A program made the position numbers and the translations under genes. Source: Flavobacterium jejuense (GTDB lineage Bacteria > Bacteroidota > Bacteroidia > Flavobacteriales > Flavobacteriaceae). From it: a DNA stretch of 64,000 nucleotides. Positions within the stretch are counted from its first letter, which is position 1. Each line of letters begins with the position of its first letter. Below are positions 35,814-44,945 of the stretch, one piece after another. The DNA is taken from positions 62,001 to 126,000 of the forward strand of contig NZ_VEVQ02000001.1 in NCBI RefSeq assembly GCF_006491595.2. The letters run 5' to 3'. The notes under the pieces are model-generated. The model ran no database searches. It was not told where the DNA came from and saw nothing but the letters and a program-made list of their open reading frames with translations.

Positions 35814-36383
35814 ATGAATTATACTAATTTTAATAAGAATGAAGAATTTTTTGTAGATATGCAACGTTGCATTGGCTGTAAAGCTTGTGAAATGGCATGT
35901 GCTGAATGTGAAACCAATGGGCAAGAATCTTTGATTCATGTAAATTATGTAGATCGTGCAGAAACTATCCAAACAACGGTACAAGTTTGTATGCATTGTG
36001 ATGATCCTGTTTGTGCAAGTGTTTGTCCTGCAGATGCTATTTCTAAAGATGAATTCGGAATTGTACATACTGCAAATACAGAAAGATGTATTGGTTGTTC
36101 CAACTGTGTAGTTGCCTGTCCGTTTGGAGTGCCAAAAAAAGTAGAAGAATACGATTTAATGATGAAATGTACAATGTGTTACGATAGAACAAGTGTTGGT
36201 AAAAAACCTATGTGTGCTACTGTTTGTCCAAGTGGAGCATTGTTTTATGGTACAAGAGAAGAAATTAAAGAAATGCGTCCAAACAGTTCTCCAGTAAACA
36301 CATTTGTTTTTGGAAAAGAAGTTGTCAATACAAAAGTAAATATCATGATGCCGAAAGGTAGTAATGAATTAATAATATATTAA
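35814..36383 (+). CDS. Four-cluster ferredoxin subunit (DmsB/NarH-like)
   Basis: 189 aa with four cysteine sets: [15 protein letters not shown] (about 19-33), [26 protein letters not shown], and [21 protein letters not shown] (about 119-141). This is the arrangement of the electron-transfer subunits of DMSO-reductase-type enzymes. No signal sequence, so it works in the cytoplasm beside the molybdoenzyme. It is coded 19 bp after it and 10 bp before the Rieske gene. Confidence 0.9.
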   Translation: MNYTNFNKNEEFFVDMQRCIGCKACEMACAECETNGQESLIHVNYVDRAETIQTTVQVCMHCDDPVCASVCPADAISKDEFGIVHTANTERCIGCSNCVVACPFGVPKKVEEYDLMMKCTMCYDRTSVGKKPMCATVCPSGALFYGTREEIKEMRPNSSPVNTFVFGKEVVNTKVNIMMPKGSNELIIY

Positions 36384-36392
36384 ACCTAAGTT

Positions 36393-36899
36393 ATGCCTGA
36401 TAAAAATAATAATGAAAATTGGAAAAAAGATTTTCCTATTCATAAACAAGATGCCACACAAGTTAGCCGTCGTGATTTTGCTAAATTTTTAACATTAGTA
36501 TCTGGTGGTTTAATGGTAGGAAGTGGTTTAGTAGCTGCTAAAGCTTATTTATCACCAAAAGAAAAAGTAGCAGGAGAACATTTTATTTGCGACAAAGACG
36601 AAGTACCTGTTGGAGGAACTAGAGGTTTTGTTATAGAAGGAAGTACAATTCCATATATACTTATTCATTTAGAAAATGGAGAATTTAGAGCTTACGAACA
36701 AAAATGTACGCATTTATCATGTTCTGTATTTTATGCTCCAGGTTCTGGAAAAATTGAATGTCCTTGTCATAAAGGCTTCTTTGATGCCATGACAGGACAA
36801 GTTTTAGAAGGGCCACCACCAAGAGCATTACCAAAATTAGAAGTATTTTTTAAAGAAAATAGTGTTTTTGTGAAAGAATTTGAAGAAACACTTAGTTAA
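36393..36899 (+). CDS. Rieske 2Fe-2S protein with a Tat-type anchor
   Basis: 168 aa. The N-terminus has SRRDFAKFLTLVSGGLMVG (about 25-43), a twin-arginine signal anchor. The Rieske site is KCTHLSC (about 114-120) and CPCHKGFFDAMTG (about 131-143), with GPPPRALP at the end, as in bc1-type Rieske proteins. It would sit on the periplasmic face and connect to the b cytochrome. A Rieske protein next to a nitrate-reductase-like enzyme without bc1 genes is unusual. Confidence 0.88.
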   Translation: MPDKNNNENWKKDFPIHKQDATQVSRRDFAKFLTLVSGGLMVGSGLVAAKAYLSPKEKVAGEHFICDKDEVPVGGTRGFVIEGSTIPYILIHLENGEFRAYEQKCTHLSCSVFYAPGSGKIECPCHKGFFDAMTGQVLEGPPPRALPKLEVFFKENSVFVKEFEETLS

Positions 36900-36917
36900 T
36901 TAAACAAAAGTATAATT

Positions 36918-37163
36918 ATGAGTAATTTTAGAACAAGTCAAAACAAAGCAAATCCCAATAAATTAAATACAATACTTTCCACTTTAATATTTGTTTTAAT
37001 ATTAAATGTTAGTTTACAAATTTGGTTACTTTATACTGCATTAAATAATGCGTTAGACAATAATAGGGAGATTTTAATTCCAGCATTTATAGCCTCTTTT
37101 GTAATCTTTTTAATTGGCTTTAGTTGGTTATATTATTTACCAAAAGGGAATAGAAGTGCTTAA
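36918..37163 (+). CDS. Small two-span membrane protein of the nitrate-reductase module
   Basis: 81 aa with two hydrophobic segments (about 15-40, STLIFVLILNVSLQIWLLY, and about 53-75, ILIPAFIASFVIFLIGFSW). It is the last gene of the operon, 18 bp after the Rieske gene and directly before the terminator, so it may be an accessory subunit that anchors the complex. No family recognised. Confidence 0.65.
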   Translation: MSNFRTSQNKANPNKLNTILSTLIFVLILNVSLQIWLLYTALNNALDNNREILIPAFIASFVIFLIGFSWLYYLPKGNRSA

Positions 37164-37194
37164 AAAAATACCGAAACAGTGTTTCGGTATTTTT
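37164..37194. terminator. Bidirectional terminator between nitrate and nrd operons
   Basis: AAAAATACCGAAAC (37164-37177), loop AGT, GTTTCGGTATTTTT (37181-37194): a perfect 14-bp stem with A and T flanks, directly between the last plus-strand stop and the nrdG stop. It can end both transcripts. Confidence 0.88.
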
Positions 37195-37871
37195 TATCTA
37201 ATTACTATTGTAGGTTTTTTACTCGTATTTAATACTTCCATTTTTAAACTTATAGAATTGGATAAAGGTGTTAAAGTTTCACTTCCGTTACTGAAATTTT
37301 GGACGTAGAAATTACCCGTATATCCTTTTTCATTAAGATAATTTTGCATTTCAATTAAATCTGAATTGGTACAAAGGTTTGAATGGTAGGTTGTTCGTAT
37401 TTCGTATAGAATCTTAGAAGCTTTTAAAAGTTGAAATGAGGTTTCAAATTCGACAAACAAGGAGGATTTTGTAATTGTTTTGAATTTATTGGGTAACGCT
37501 TTAAAATCTAATGCTACATAATCTATTAAATTAGTATTAATTAATTCTTTTAAAACGTTTGGATTACTTCCATTAGTATCAATTTTAACTAGGAATCCCA
37601 TTTCTTTAATTGCTTTAATGTGATTTAATATGTTTTTATGAATCAAACATTCACCACCACTAAAAACAACTGCATTTAGCAAGCCTACTCTTTTTTTTAA
37701 AAAAGAAATTACCTCTGTAAAAGAAATTGTTCCTTTCCCCAAAACAATTTCTGGATTATAACAATACAAACATCTCATATTACAGCCTGCATACCACAAT
37801 ATACAGGCTGATTTATGTGGATAATCTAAGAGTGTAAAAGGGGTTATATTACTAATTACTTTTCCTATCAC
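37194..37871 (-). CDS. nrdG: Anaerobic ribonucleotide reductase activating protein NrdG
   Basis: 225 aa from a GTG start at 37871; its first codon overlaps the stop of the small glycyl-radical ORF (GTGA). Radical SAM: CxxxCxxC in YAGCNMRCLYCYN (about 30-40), VFSGGECLI. It generates the glycyl radical on NrdD using SAM. It belongs to the ric-nrdD-nrdG operon running leftwards from the divergent operator at 40976. Confidence 0.92.
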   Translation of the reverse strand: MIGKVISNITPFTLLDYPHKSACILWYAGCNMRCLYCYNPEIVLGKGTISFTEVISFLKKRVGLLNAVVFSGGECLIHKNILNHIKAIKEMGFLVKIDTNGSNPNVLKELINTNLIDYVALDFKALPNKFKTITKSSLFVEFETSFQLLKASKILYEIRTTYHSNLCTNSDLIEMQNYLNEKGYTGNFYVQNFSNGSETLTPLSNSISLKMEVLNTSKKPTIVIR

Positions 37872-38029
37872 GCATTTTCTTTGAAATGAACGCGTTGCCT
37901 ATGTTCTCCTTTTTTTCCAATATTAAAACTTTCAACAGGTCGATGATAACCCATTACTCTGGTGTAGACCAAACATTTTTTTCGTAATTCTTGATGCTGT
38001 TCTAGTATTTTGCTAGTTTTTGTGTTCAT
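37868..38029 (-). CDS. Glycyl-radical domain of NrdD, split off by a frameshift
   Basis: A 53-aa frame (start ATG 38029) overlaps the nrdD stop and ends with RVMGYHRPVESFNIGKKGEH, the C-terminal glycyl-radical domain of class III ribonucleotide reductases. It lies in the +1 frame relative to nrdD. Removing one A from the A5 tract (complement of 38017-38021) would fuse the two into one full NrdD. It may be a sequencing error, a mutation, a programmed frameshift, or a coupled two-part protein. Confidence 0.75.
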   Translation of the reverse strand: MNTKTSKILEQHQELRKKCLVYTRVMGYHRPVESFNIGKKGEHRQRVHFKENA

Positions 38030-40127
38030 ATTCTAGTTGTTTTTGATTTTCAATAATTGCTTCATCGCATTTTGGGCAATATTCATATTCTCCATTTAAA
38101 TAACCATGCACAGCACAAACACTAAATACTGGTGTAACTGTTATGTAGGGTAATTTAAACTTTGTAAGCACTGTTTTAACGAAGTTTTTACAAGCTTCGG
38201 GTGAACTTATTCTTTCATTCATGTAAAGGTGCAATACTGTTCCTCCTGTGTATTTACATTGTAATTCGTCTTGCATAAGTAAAGCTTCAAATGGATCTTG
38301 GGTAAAATCTACAGGTATTTGTGAACTGTTTGTATAGTAAATATTTTCATCCATTCCTGCTTGCAATATTTCTGGAAAACGTTTTTTATCTTCTTTTGCA
38401 AAACGATAGGTTGTTCCTTCGGCTGGTGTTGCTTCAAGGTTGTATAAGTTTCCTGTTTCTTCTTGGTATTCTTTCATTCGGTTACGAATATGATCTAAAA
38501 TTTCTATACTCATATTGTTTCCATAACTTGAGGTTACATCGTGCTGATCATTTGTAAAGTTTCGAATCATTTCATTCATTCCGTTTACACCTATTGTTGA
38601 AAAATGATTGCGAAAATGAGGTAAATAACGCTTTGTATAAGGAAACAAACCTCTATCATACATGTCTTGAATGAAGATTCGTTTTTTCTCTAAAGTAGCT
38701 TTGGCAATCTCTAAAAGTTTATCTAACTGTTCGTATAAACCTACCTCATTCTTTTTATACAAATACCCAAGTCTTGCCATATTAAGGGTAACAACACCAA
38801 TGCTTCCAGTCATTTCAGCACTTCCAAAAAGTCCGTTGCCACGCTTTAATAACTCGCGTAAATCGAGTTGTAAACGGCAACACATACTACGAACTGCATT
38901 TGGTTTATAAGCATCTGCATTTTCAACTTTTTCTCCATTTTCATCTATAGTATATTGACTTCCAATGAAGTTTTGGAAATAAGACGAGCCTATTTTTGCT
39001 GTGTTTTCGAAAAGAATTTCGGTGTTTTCTCCATCCCAATCAAAATCTTCGGTAATATTTACTGTTGGAATAGGAAAAGTAAACGGTTGCCCATTTGCAT
39101 CCCCTTCGGTCATTACCGTATAATAAGCTTTGTTGATTAGGTTCATTTCCTTTTGAAAATGCTCGTAACGCATTTCTTCTAATCTTGAAACGCCTCTTTC
39201 TTTTGCTTTTTGAATTAAATGTTCTTTTTCAATTCCTCTAAATAGATGAATGTCGTTTTTTGTTGGAATTTGGTCTTTTAAATCGTCAGGAATCACCCAA
39301 TCTAAGGTAATATTTGTAAAAGGAGATTGTCCCCAACGAGCTGGAACATTCAAATTATATACAAAACTTCTAATGGCTTTTAAAACTTCTTCAAAAGATA
39401 AATCATCTTTAAAAACATAAGGAGCTAGATAAGTATCAAACGAACTGAAAGCTTGTGCACCAGCCCATTCACTTTGTAAAATACCCAAGAAATTTGCCAT
39501 TTGACCTAAAGCTTCTCTAAAGTGCGATGGTTCTTTGCTTTCTACACGACCACGAACACCATTAAAACCTTCGTTTAGCAAAACGCGTAAACTCCAACCA
39601 GCACAATAGCCTGTAAGGCAATCTAAATCGTGAATATGAATATCTCCATTTCTATGTGCATAGCCTTCTTCTTTAGTGTACACTTTGTCTAACCAATAAT
39701 TTGCAATTATTTTTCCTGCTGTATTGTTAACTAAACCAGCATTTGAATAGGAAGTATTGGCATTTGCGTTTATTCTCCAATCGGTTTGCGAAATGTATTC
39801 TTCAATAGTTTGTGTGCTATCTACATAAGTAGTATCATCATTTAAACCTTCAACATGTTCTCTTTGTAGTTTTCTAGTATGACGAAATAACATAAAAGAG
39901 CGCATTACTGAGAAATAATCTTTTTCAAACAATGCTTTTTCAATGCAATCTTGAATATCTTCGACTGCACAAACTTCTTTTTGTTCTATTTGGTTTATTA
40001 CTGTTTTATATATAGTTTCATCATATGGAATGGAAACGCTTTTAAAACTTTTTTCGATTGCATCTTTTATTTTATAACTTTCATATATTTTATAATTTCC
40101 ATTTCTTTTAATTACATATATTTCCAT
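38013..40127 (-). CDS. nrdD: Anaerobic ribonucleoside-triphosphate reductase NrdD (lacking its radical domain in frame)
   Basis: 704 aa. Residues 1-90 are the ATP-cone (MEIYVIKRNGNYKIY). Then the 10-stranded barrel with GDIHIHDLDCLTGYCAGWS near 165-183 and NFLGILQSEWAGAQAFSSFD, and late cysteines CAVHGYLNGEYEYCPKC (zinc site). The sequence stops soon after, where normal NrdD continues into the RVxGY radical domain; that part is in the adjacent frame. It makes dNTPs without oxygen. 35 bp after ric. Confidence 0.9.
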   Translation of the reverse strand: MEIYVIKRNGNYKIYESYKIKDAIEKSFKSVSIPYDETIYKTVINQIEQKEVCAVEDIQDCIEKALFEKDYFSVMRSFMLFRHTRKLQREHVEGLNDDTTYVDSTQTIEEYISQTDWRINANANTSYSNAGLVNNTAGKIIANYWLDKVYTKEEGYAHRNGDIHIHDLDCLTGYCAGWSLRVLLNEGFNGVRGRVESKEPSHFREALGQMANFLGILQSEWAGAQAFSSFDTYLAPYVFKDDLSFEEVLKAIRSFVYNLNVPARWGQSPFTNITLDWVIPDDLKDQIPTKNDIHLFRGIEKEHLIQKAKERGVSRLEEMRYEHFQKEMNLINKAYYTVMTEGDANGQPFTFPIPTVNITEDFDWDGENTEILFENTAKIGSSYFQNFIGSQYTIDENGEKVENADAYKPNAVRSMCCRLQLDLRELLKRGNGLFGSAEMTGSIGVVTLNMARLGYLYKKNEVGLYEQLDKLLEIAKATLEKKRIFIQDMYDRGLFPYTKRYLPHFRNHFSTIGVNGMNEMIRNFTNDQHDVTSSYGNNMSIEILDHIRNRMKEYQEETGNLYNLEATPAEGTTYRFAKEDKKRFPEILQAGMDENIYYTNSSQIPVDFTQDPFEALLMQDELQCKYTGGTVLHLYMNERISSPEACKNFVKTVLTKFKLPYITVTPVFSVCAVHGYLNGEYEYCPKCDEAIIENQKQLEYEHKN

Positions 40128-40161
40128 TTATATATTTCTTTAGATTTTTTGTTATTCTATT

Positions 40162-40890
40162 TTATGATGCGAAAAGCTCTTTTTCCATTTCAATTGCTTT
40201 AATAAATAGAATATTGTTTTCTAAATGAATATGTTTGTGTAAATCTTGTTCGAATTCTTGTAACATTAAAAACGTAACTTTATAGGTGTTACAAGCATCT
40301 GTAGGAGGTGTATAATTATTAGTCAATTCAGAAATTCTAACAAAGCGATCTCCTTCATTTTCATGTTCATCTTTCATCATAGCGATTGGGTTTTCTACTT
40401 TTCCAAAATGAGGAGGTTCTAAATTTAAATTACCACGGATTGCATTCGACATTTTCTCGATGAATGGAAATAAAATTAATTCTTCTTTTTTCATGTGTTG
40501 TGCCAATTCACCTGCGCTACTTTTGAATAATTCATTGATTAGCAATAATTCTGGATGAGCGTTTCCATGAACCTTACATAATTTATCTAAATAGGCTAAT
40601 AGAGTAGGTGTTTTTTCTTCAATATAACGGTGATGATTTTTTTTAATATAATCAATTAGAAAATCGACTGGCCAAGATTGAAAGTCTGTGGAATCACTAT
40701 TTTTAGATTTTACTATTTTATCAATTTCTTTTTCAATTAGTTCAGCATCCAATCCTTTTTTACTACACGCTTCTTCAATAGTTCTATTGCCTTTACAGCA
40801 AAAATCAATGCCATATTTAGAAAATACAGAAGCTGTTCTAAAATCGTTTGCAACATATTCTCCGATGGTTTGTTTTTCTAATATATTCAT
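40162..40890 (-). CDS. ric: Iron-sulfur cluster repair di-iron protein Ric (YtfE/ScdA)
   Basis: 242 aa. Residues 1-75 are the ScdA N-domain with KYGIDFCCKGNRTIEEAC; the rest is a hemerythrin-like four-helix bundle with histidines and acidic ligands at KNHHRYIEE, HMKKEELILFPFIEKM, DEHENEG and HKHIHLENNILF. The protein repairs nitrosative or oxidative damage to Fe-S clusters. It heads the leftward nrd operon and shares the divergent operator with the hemerythrin-PAS gene. Confidence 0.92.
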   Translation of the reverse strand: MNILEKQTIGEYVANDFRTASVFSKYGIDFCCKGNRTIEEACSKKGLDAELIEKEIDKIVKSKNSDSTDFQSWPVDFLIDYIKKNHHRYIEEKTPTLLAYLDKLCKVHGNAHPELLLINELFKSSAGELAQHMKKEELILFPFIEKMSNAIRGNLNLEPPHFGKVENPIAMMKDEHENEGDRFVRISELTNNYTPPTDACNTYKVTFLMLQEFEQDLHKHIHLENNILFIKAIEMEKELFAS

Positions 40891-40944
40891 AATTTCTATG
40901 TTTTATTCGTTTTTGTAACTTGATTTTTAAATTATAATCTGTAA

Positions 40945-41019
40945 CAATATTACAATCAAAAACATATTAGTTTTTATGATTGAAGTCATAACCAGAACTA
41001 AATATTCACTTTTATTTTG
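40945..41019. promoter_or_regulatory. Divergent Crp/Fnr box with -7 elements on both sides
   Basis: ATGATTGAAGTCAT (40976-40989). Rightward: TTATTTTG (41012-41019) is 29.5 nt from the centre. Leftward: TAATATTG (40952 to 40945, minus strand) is 30.5 nt away and differs by one base from TAnnTTTG. One box can thus serve both ric-nrd and the hemerythrin-PAS operon. Confidence 0.6.
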
Positions 41020-41054
41020 TAGAAGAAAAATGATGTATTAAAAAAGATAGATAA

Positions 41055-42017
41055 ATGGAAGAAAAAATAATTCCTACTTTAGAAAAAGGTCACCCCGTTA
41101 GTATTTATTTTCAAGAGAATGATTTAATAAATAAGTTAATAAATGAACTAGTAGAATCAGACCCTGAAGATGATTTTCAAAAGTTCTTTAATGTTTTTAA
41201 CCAATTAGCAACAATTGAAAAACGTTTTGTTCGAAAAGAAAATCAACTTTTTCCTTTCTTAGAAAAATACAATTGGAGCGGACCTTCAAAAAACATGTGG
41301 TCTTTTCATGATACTTTAAGGGAACAATTTCGATTATTAAGAGGTTATGTAGCAACAAAAAACTTTGAAAAATTAAAAATAAACTTAGAATATCTTTTAA
41401 ATGGTATTTATCGATTAATGGAAGTAGAAGAAACAATGTTATTTCCGATGGCATTAAACCTTTTAAAAGAAGAAGATTGGATTACAATGCGAAAAGGAGA
41501 AGAAGAAATTGGTTGGATGCTTAAAGAAACACCACCAAATTACCCAGAAAATCAATATGTACATCCTTCGGAAGATTTTACAGAACGGAATTTAGACTTT
41601 GCTACAAAAGAGGCTTCTCATTATGATGAAGGATATATGACGATTGAACAAGTTAATTTGCTTTTTAGAACTATGCCTTTAGATATTACTTATGTAGATG
41701 AAAATGATAAAGTGATTTTCTATAATCGCGGAGAAGAAAGAGTATTTCCAAGAAGCGCAGGAATTATTGGTAGAGAAGTGAAATTTTGCCACCCACCAAA
41801 AAGTGTAGATACGGTTTTGAAAATTTTAGAAGAGTTTAAAAAAGGGAATAAAAATGAAGCTTCGTTTTGGATAAACTATAAAGAACGATTGATTTACATA
41901 CGCTATTTTGCGGTTAGAGATAATGACAAAACCTATAGAGGTGTAATCGAAATGTCGCAAGATATTACCGATATTAAAAAAATAGAAGGAGAACAACGAT
42001 TATTAGATTGGAATTAA
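41055..42017 (+). CDS. Hemerythrin-like plus PAS domain protein (DUF438 type)
   Basis: 320 aa. Residues about 15-150 are a hemerythrin bundle with KENQLFPFLEK, WSFHDTLREQF and VEETMLFPMAL; residues about 190-310 form a PAS domain (DITYVDENDKVIFYNRGEER, then a closing VIEMSQDIT). It probably senses NO or oxygen at a di-iron site and relays through PAS; no output domain is present. It leads the rightward unit with nadA 21 bp downstream. Confidence 0.85.
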   Translation: MEEKIIPTLEKGHPVSIYFQENDLINKLINELVESDPEDDFQKFFNVFNQLATIEKRFVRKENQLFPFLEKYNWSGPSKNMWSFHDTLREQFRLLRGYVATKNFEKLKINLEYLLNGIYRLMEVEETMLFPMALNLLKEEDWITMRKGEEEIGWMLKETPPNYPENQYVHPSEDFTERNLDFATKEASHYDEGYMTIEQVNLLFRTMPLDITYVDENDKVIFYNRGEERVFPRSAGIIGREVKFCHPPKSVDTVLKILEEFKKGNKNEASFWINYKERLIYIRYFAVRDNDKTYRGVIEMSQDITDIKKIEGEQRLLDWN

Positions 42018-42038
42018 ATTTTTAATACAAGAAGAAAA

Positions 42039-42971
42039 ATGAGTACGAACCTATTAAAAGAAAAGATTCTTCAATTAAAAAAGGAGAAAAATGCGGTTAT
42101 ATTAGCCCATTATTACCAGGAAGAAGCCATACAAGAAATTGCAGATTATGTTGGCGATAGTTTGGGTTTGTCTCAAGAAGCTGTAAATGTTGATGCCGAT
42201 ATTATTTTGTTTGCAGGAGTTCATTTCATGGCGGAGACAGCCAAGATTTTGAATCCAAATAAAAAGGTAATTCTACCCGATTTAAAAGCAGGTTGCTCGT
42301 TAGCCGATTCTTGTCCGCCCGATTTATTCAAGGCGTTTAAAGAACAACATCCTAACCATATTGTAATAACCTATGTGAATTGTTCGGCTGAAATTAAAGC
42401 GCTTTCAGATATTGTTTGTACGTCTTCCAATGCATTAAAAATTGTGAATTCTGTTCCAAAAGATGCACCTATAATATTTGCACCCGATAAAAATTTAGGT
42501 AAGTATATTATGGAACAAACAGGACGAGAAATGGTGTTGTGGGATGGTTCTTGTATTGTACACGAAGCTTTTTCGATTGATAAATTATTAGAATTATACA
42601 AACAACATCCAGATGCTGAAATTATTGCGCATCCAGAATCGGAAACACATATTTTAAGAACCGCAAAATACATTGGTTCAACCGCCGGAATGATAAATTA
42701 TGTAAAAGAGTCATCATCTAATAAGTTTATTGTTGCCACCGAAGCTGGAATTTTATACAAAATGCAACAACAAGTACCCCATAAAACATTGATTCCTGCT
42801 CCTTCACACGAAGATAATACGTGCGCTTGCAGTGAATGTGCTTTTATGAAAATGAACACCTTACAGAAGGTTTATGACTGTTTGTTGAATGAATCTCCTG
42901 AAATTAAAGTACCATTAGATATTCAAGAAAAAGCACTATTACCAATCAATCGAATGCTCGAATTATCGTAA
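42039..42971 (+). CDS. nadA: Quinolinate synthase NadA
   Basis: 310 aa. Fe-S enzyme that condenses iminoaspartate with dihydroxyacetone phosphate. Seen: [21 protein letters not shown] near residue 22-42 and the three cluster cysteines, at C-S-L-A-D region near 87, DIVCTSSNA near 127, and [13 protein letters not shown] near 265. The 4Fe-4S cluster is oxygen and NO sensitive, which fits the location next to repair proteins. 2 bp upstream of nadB. Confidence 0.93.
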   Translation: MSTNLLKEKILQLKKEKNAVILAHYYQEEAIQEIADYVGDSLGLSQEAVNVDADIILFAGVHFMAETAKILNPNKKVILPDLKAGCSLADSCPPDLFKAFKEQHPNHIVITYVNCSAEIKALSDIVCTSSNALKIVNSVPKDAPIIFAPDKNLGKYIMEQTGREMVLWDGSCIVHEAFSIDKLLELYKQHPDAEIIAHPESETHILRTAKYIGSTAGMINYVKESSSNKFIVATEAGILYKMQQQVPHKTLIPAPSHEDNTCACSECAFMKMNTLQKVYDCLLNESPEIKVPLDIQEKALLPINRMLELS

Positions 42972-42973
42972 AC

Positions 42974-44488
42974 ATGAGAAAAACCAATTATTTAGTTCTA
43001 GGTTCTGGCGTTGCTGGGCTAACTTTTGCAATTAAAATTGCGGAACACTTCCCAAATAAGCTTGTTACAATAGTTACGAAAGCCACCGAAGAAGAATCGA
43101 ATACAAAATATGCACAAGGTGGTATTGCTGTGGTGATGAATCAAATTGAGGATAATTTTCAAAAACATATTGAAGATACTTTAATTTGTGGAGATGGTTT
43201 ATGCAATGAAGAAGTTGTAAAAATGGTTGTGACGGAAGGGCCAAAACGAGTACAAGAATTAATAGATTGGGGAACACAGTTTGATAAAAACAGAGAAGGT
43301 GCTTTTGATTTAGGAAGAGAAGGCGGACATACAAGTAATCGTGTAATGCATCATAAAGACCAAACTGGTTATGAAATTGAACGTGCAATTTTAGCAAAAG
43401 CACATCTTCAAAAAAATATAGAAATTTTAGATTATCACTTTGCTACTGATTTAATTACTAAAAATAATATTTGTTTTGGAGCAACTGTTTTAGATGAAAA
43501 AACAAATGAAATTACCTTTTTTCAGTCCGATTTCACTTTACTTGCAACTGGAGGAATTGGTCAGGTTTACGGACATACGACTAACCCAGAAATAGCCACA
43601 GGAGACGGAATTGCAATGGCAAAAAGAGCAAACGCTACTATAAAAGACATGGAATTTATTCAATTTCATCCAACAGCTTTATTTAGCAACGACTTAAGCT
43701 CTACTTTTTTAATTTCGGAGGCAGTTAGAGGTTTTGGCGCTTATTTGCGTAATAAAGAAGGTCAACGTTTTATGTTAGATTGTGATAAACGTGGTGAATT
43801 AGCGTCACGCGATATTGTGTCGCAATGCATTGAAAAAGAGTTGAAAAAATCGGGTAATGAATGTGTGTATTTAGATTGTACGCATTTAGATATAATAGAA
43901 TTTAAAAAGCATTTTCCAATGATTTATGATCGTTGTAAAGCCATTGGAATTGTAATTGAAAACGATTGGATTCCGGTTATTCCTGCGCAACATTATGTTT
44001 GTGGTGGAGTAGAGGTAGACACAAATGGTAAAACTTCTGTTGAAAATTTATTTGCTTGTGGAGAATGTTCGCAAACGGGTTTGCATGGTGCGAATAGATT
44101 AGCATCTAATTCATTACTCGAAGCAATTGTGTATTCGGATAGAATTTTTAATTATTTAAAAGAAAACACCATTACAAATTCAATTGAAATTCATTCAATA
44201 GAGAAAGACACAAAAAATCAATATTTTGATGAAAATTGTATTGTTTCTACAAGAAAAAAATTGCAAATAATTATGCAAAAAAATGTGAGTATTGTTAGAA
44301 ATAATTTAGATTTAGTACTAACTAAAAATCAATTAATTTTATGGAAAGAATCAATTGATAGTTTAAAACTAAACTATAAAGTTACTAAGGAAATGTATGA
44401 GTTAGAAAACATGATAGATGTTTCCCTTTTAATAGTTTTTCATTCTTTAAAACGAACAGAAAACAAAGGTGGATTTATAAAAAATTAA
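42974..44488 (+). CDS. nadB: L-aspartate oxidase NadB
   Basis: 504 aa with the fumarate-reductase-type FAD fold: LGSGVAGLTFAIKI near 8-21, KYAQGGIAVVMNQ, GREGGHTSNRVMHHKDQTG, and HYVCGGVEVDTNG...ANRLASNSLLEAIVYS near the C-terminal third. It oxidises aspartate to iminoaspartate using O2 or fumarate and so can work without oxygen. It overlaps the convergent globin gene by 4 bp. Confidence 0.94.
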   Translation: MRKTNYLVLGSGVAGLTFAIKIAEHFPNKLVTIVTKATEEESNTKYAQGGIAVVMNQIEDNFQKHIEDTLICGDGLCNEEVVKMVVTEGPKRVQELIDWGTQFDKNREGAFDLGREGGHTSNRVMHHKDQTGYEIERAILAKAHLQKNIEILDYHFATDLITKNNICFGATVLDEKTNEITFFQSDFTLLATGGIGQVYGHTTNPEIATGDGIAMAKRANATIKDMEFIQFHPTALFSNDLSSTFLISEAVRGFGAYLRNKEGQRFMLDCDKRGELASRDIVSQCIEKELKKSGNECVYLDCTHLDIIEFKKHFPMIYDRCKAIGIVIENDWIPVIPAQHYVCGGVEVDTNGKTSVENLFACGECSQTGLHGANRLASNSLLEAIVYSDRIFNYLKENTITNSIEIHSIEKDTKNQYFDENCIVSTRKKLQIIMQKNVSIVRNNLDLVLTKNQLILWKESIDSLKLNYKVTKEMYELENMIDVSLLIVFHSLKRTENKGGFIKN

Positions 44489-44856
44489 TCCACCGCTTTT
44501 TGCATCATCATTTGCGAAATGTTCATTGCACGATTTTTAATTTCATCTGCTTTTTCTCCTTTAAAAAGTGCATCAACTGTAGCATTAAATAATTTATTCC
44601 AATGATTGAAATGCTCTTCACTTAATTTACTTTTTTGATTCAACTCCTTATGTTTTATCATTGGGTTTCCTTCAAAATTACCTGTACTGAATAATATATT
44701 TTCCCAAAAATCATACATTTTAGGTAGGTGTAAACTCCAATTTACTTTAGCTACATCAGTAAACAAATAACCAATAACGCCATCAGTAATTACAGTATCG
44801 TAAAAAGTATTTACCAAGAGAATTATATCGTCTCTGTTTTGAATATCATTTTTCAT
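44485..44856 (-). CDS. Group III truncated hemoglobin
   Basis: 123 aa, family length. The globin helices are recognisable: IILLVNTFYDTVITD, IGYLFTDVAKVNWSLHLPKM with the proximal-side residues, FWENILFSTGNFEGNP, and HFNHWNKLFNATVDALF. Group III trHbs bind NO and O2 and often accompany microaerobic respiration genes. It is the distal gene after nosY in the leftward direction, but an 89-bp gap with a palindrome suggests its own promoter. Confidence 0.88.
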   Translation of the reverse strand: MKNDIQNRDDIILLVNTFYDTVITDGVIGYLFTDVAKVNWSLHLPKMYDFWENILFSTGNFEGNPMIKHKELNQKSKLSEEHFNHWNKLFNATVDALFKGEKADEIKNRAMNISQMMMQKAVD

Positions 44857-44883
44857 ATATAGATATATTTAAATTTTGGAAAT

Positions 44884-44896
44884 ATGGTATTACCAT
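44884..44896. promoter_or_regulatory. 13-bp perfect palindrome upstream of the truncated hemoglobin
   Basis: ATGGTATTACCAT, 28 nt upstream of the start at 44856. It does not have the TGA-N6-TCA form of the Crp/Fnr sites and could be an operator for another regulator. No -7 element aligns convincingly. Confidence 0.4.
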
Positions 44897-44945
44897 GAAA
44901 ATCTTTATTAGTGTTATAGAATCATAGCAATTTCATAATGGAATA

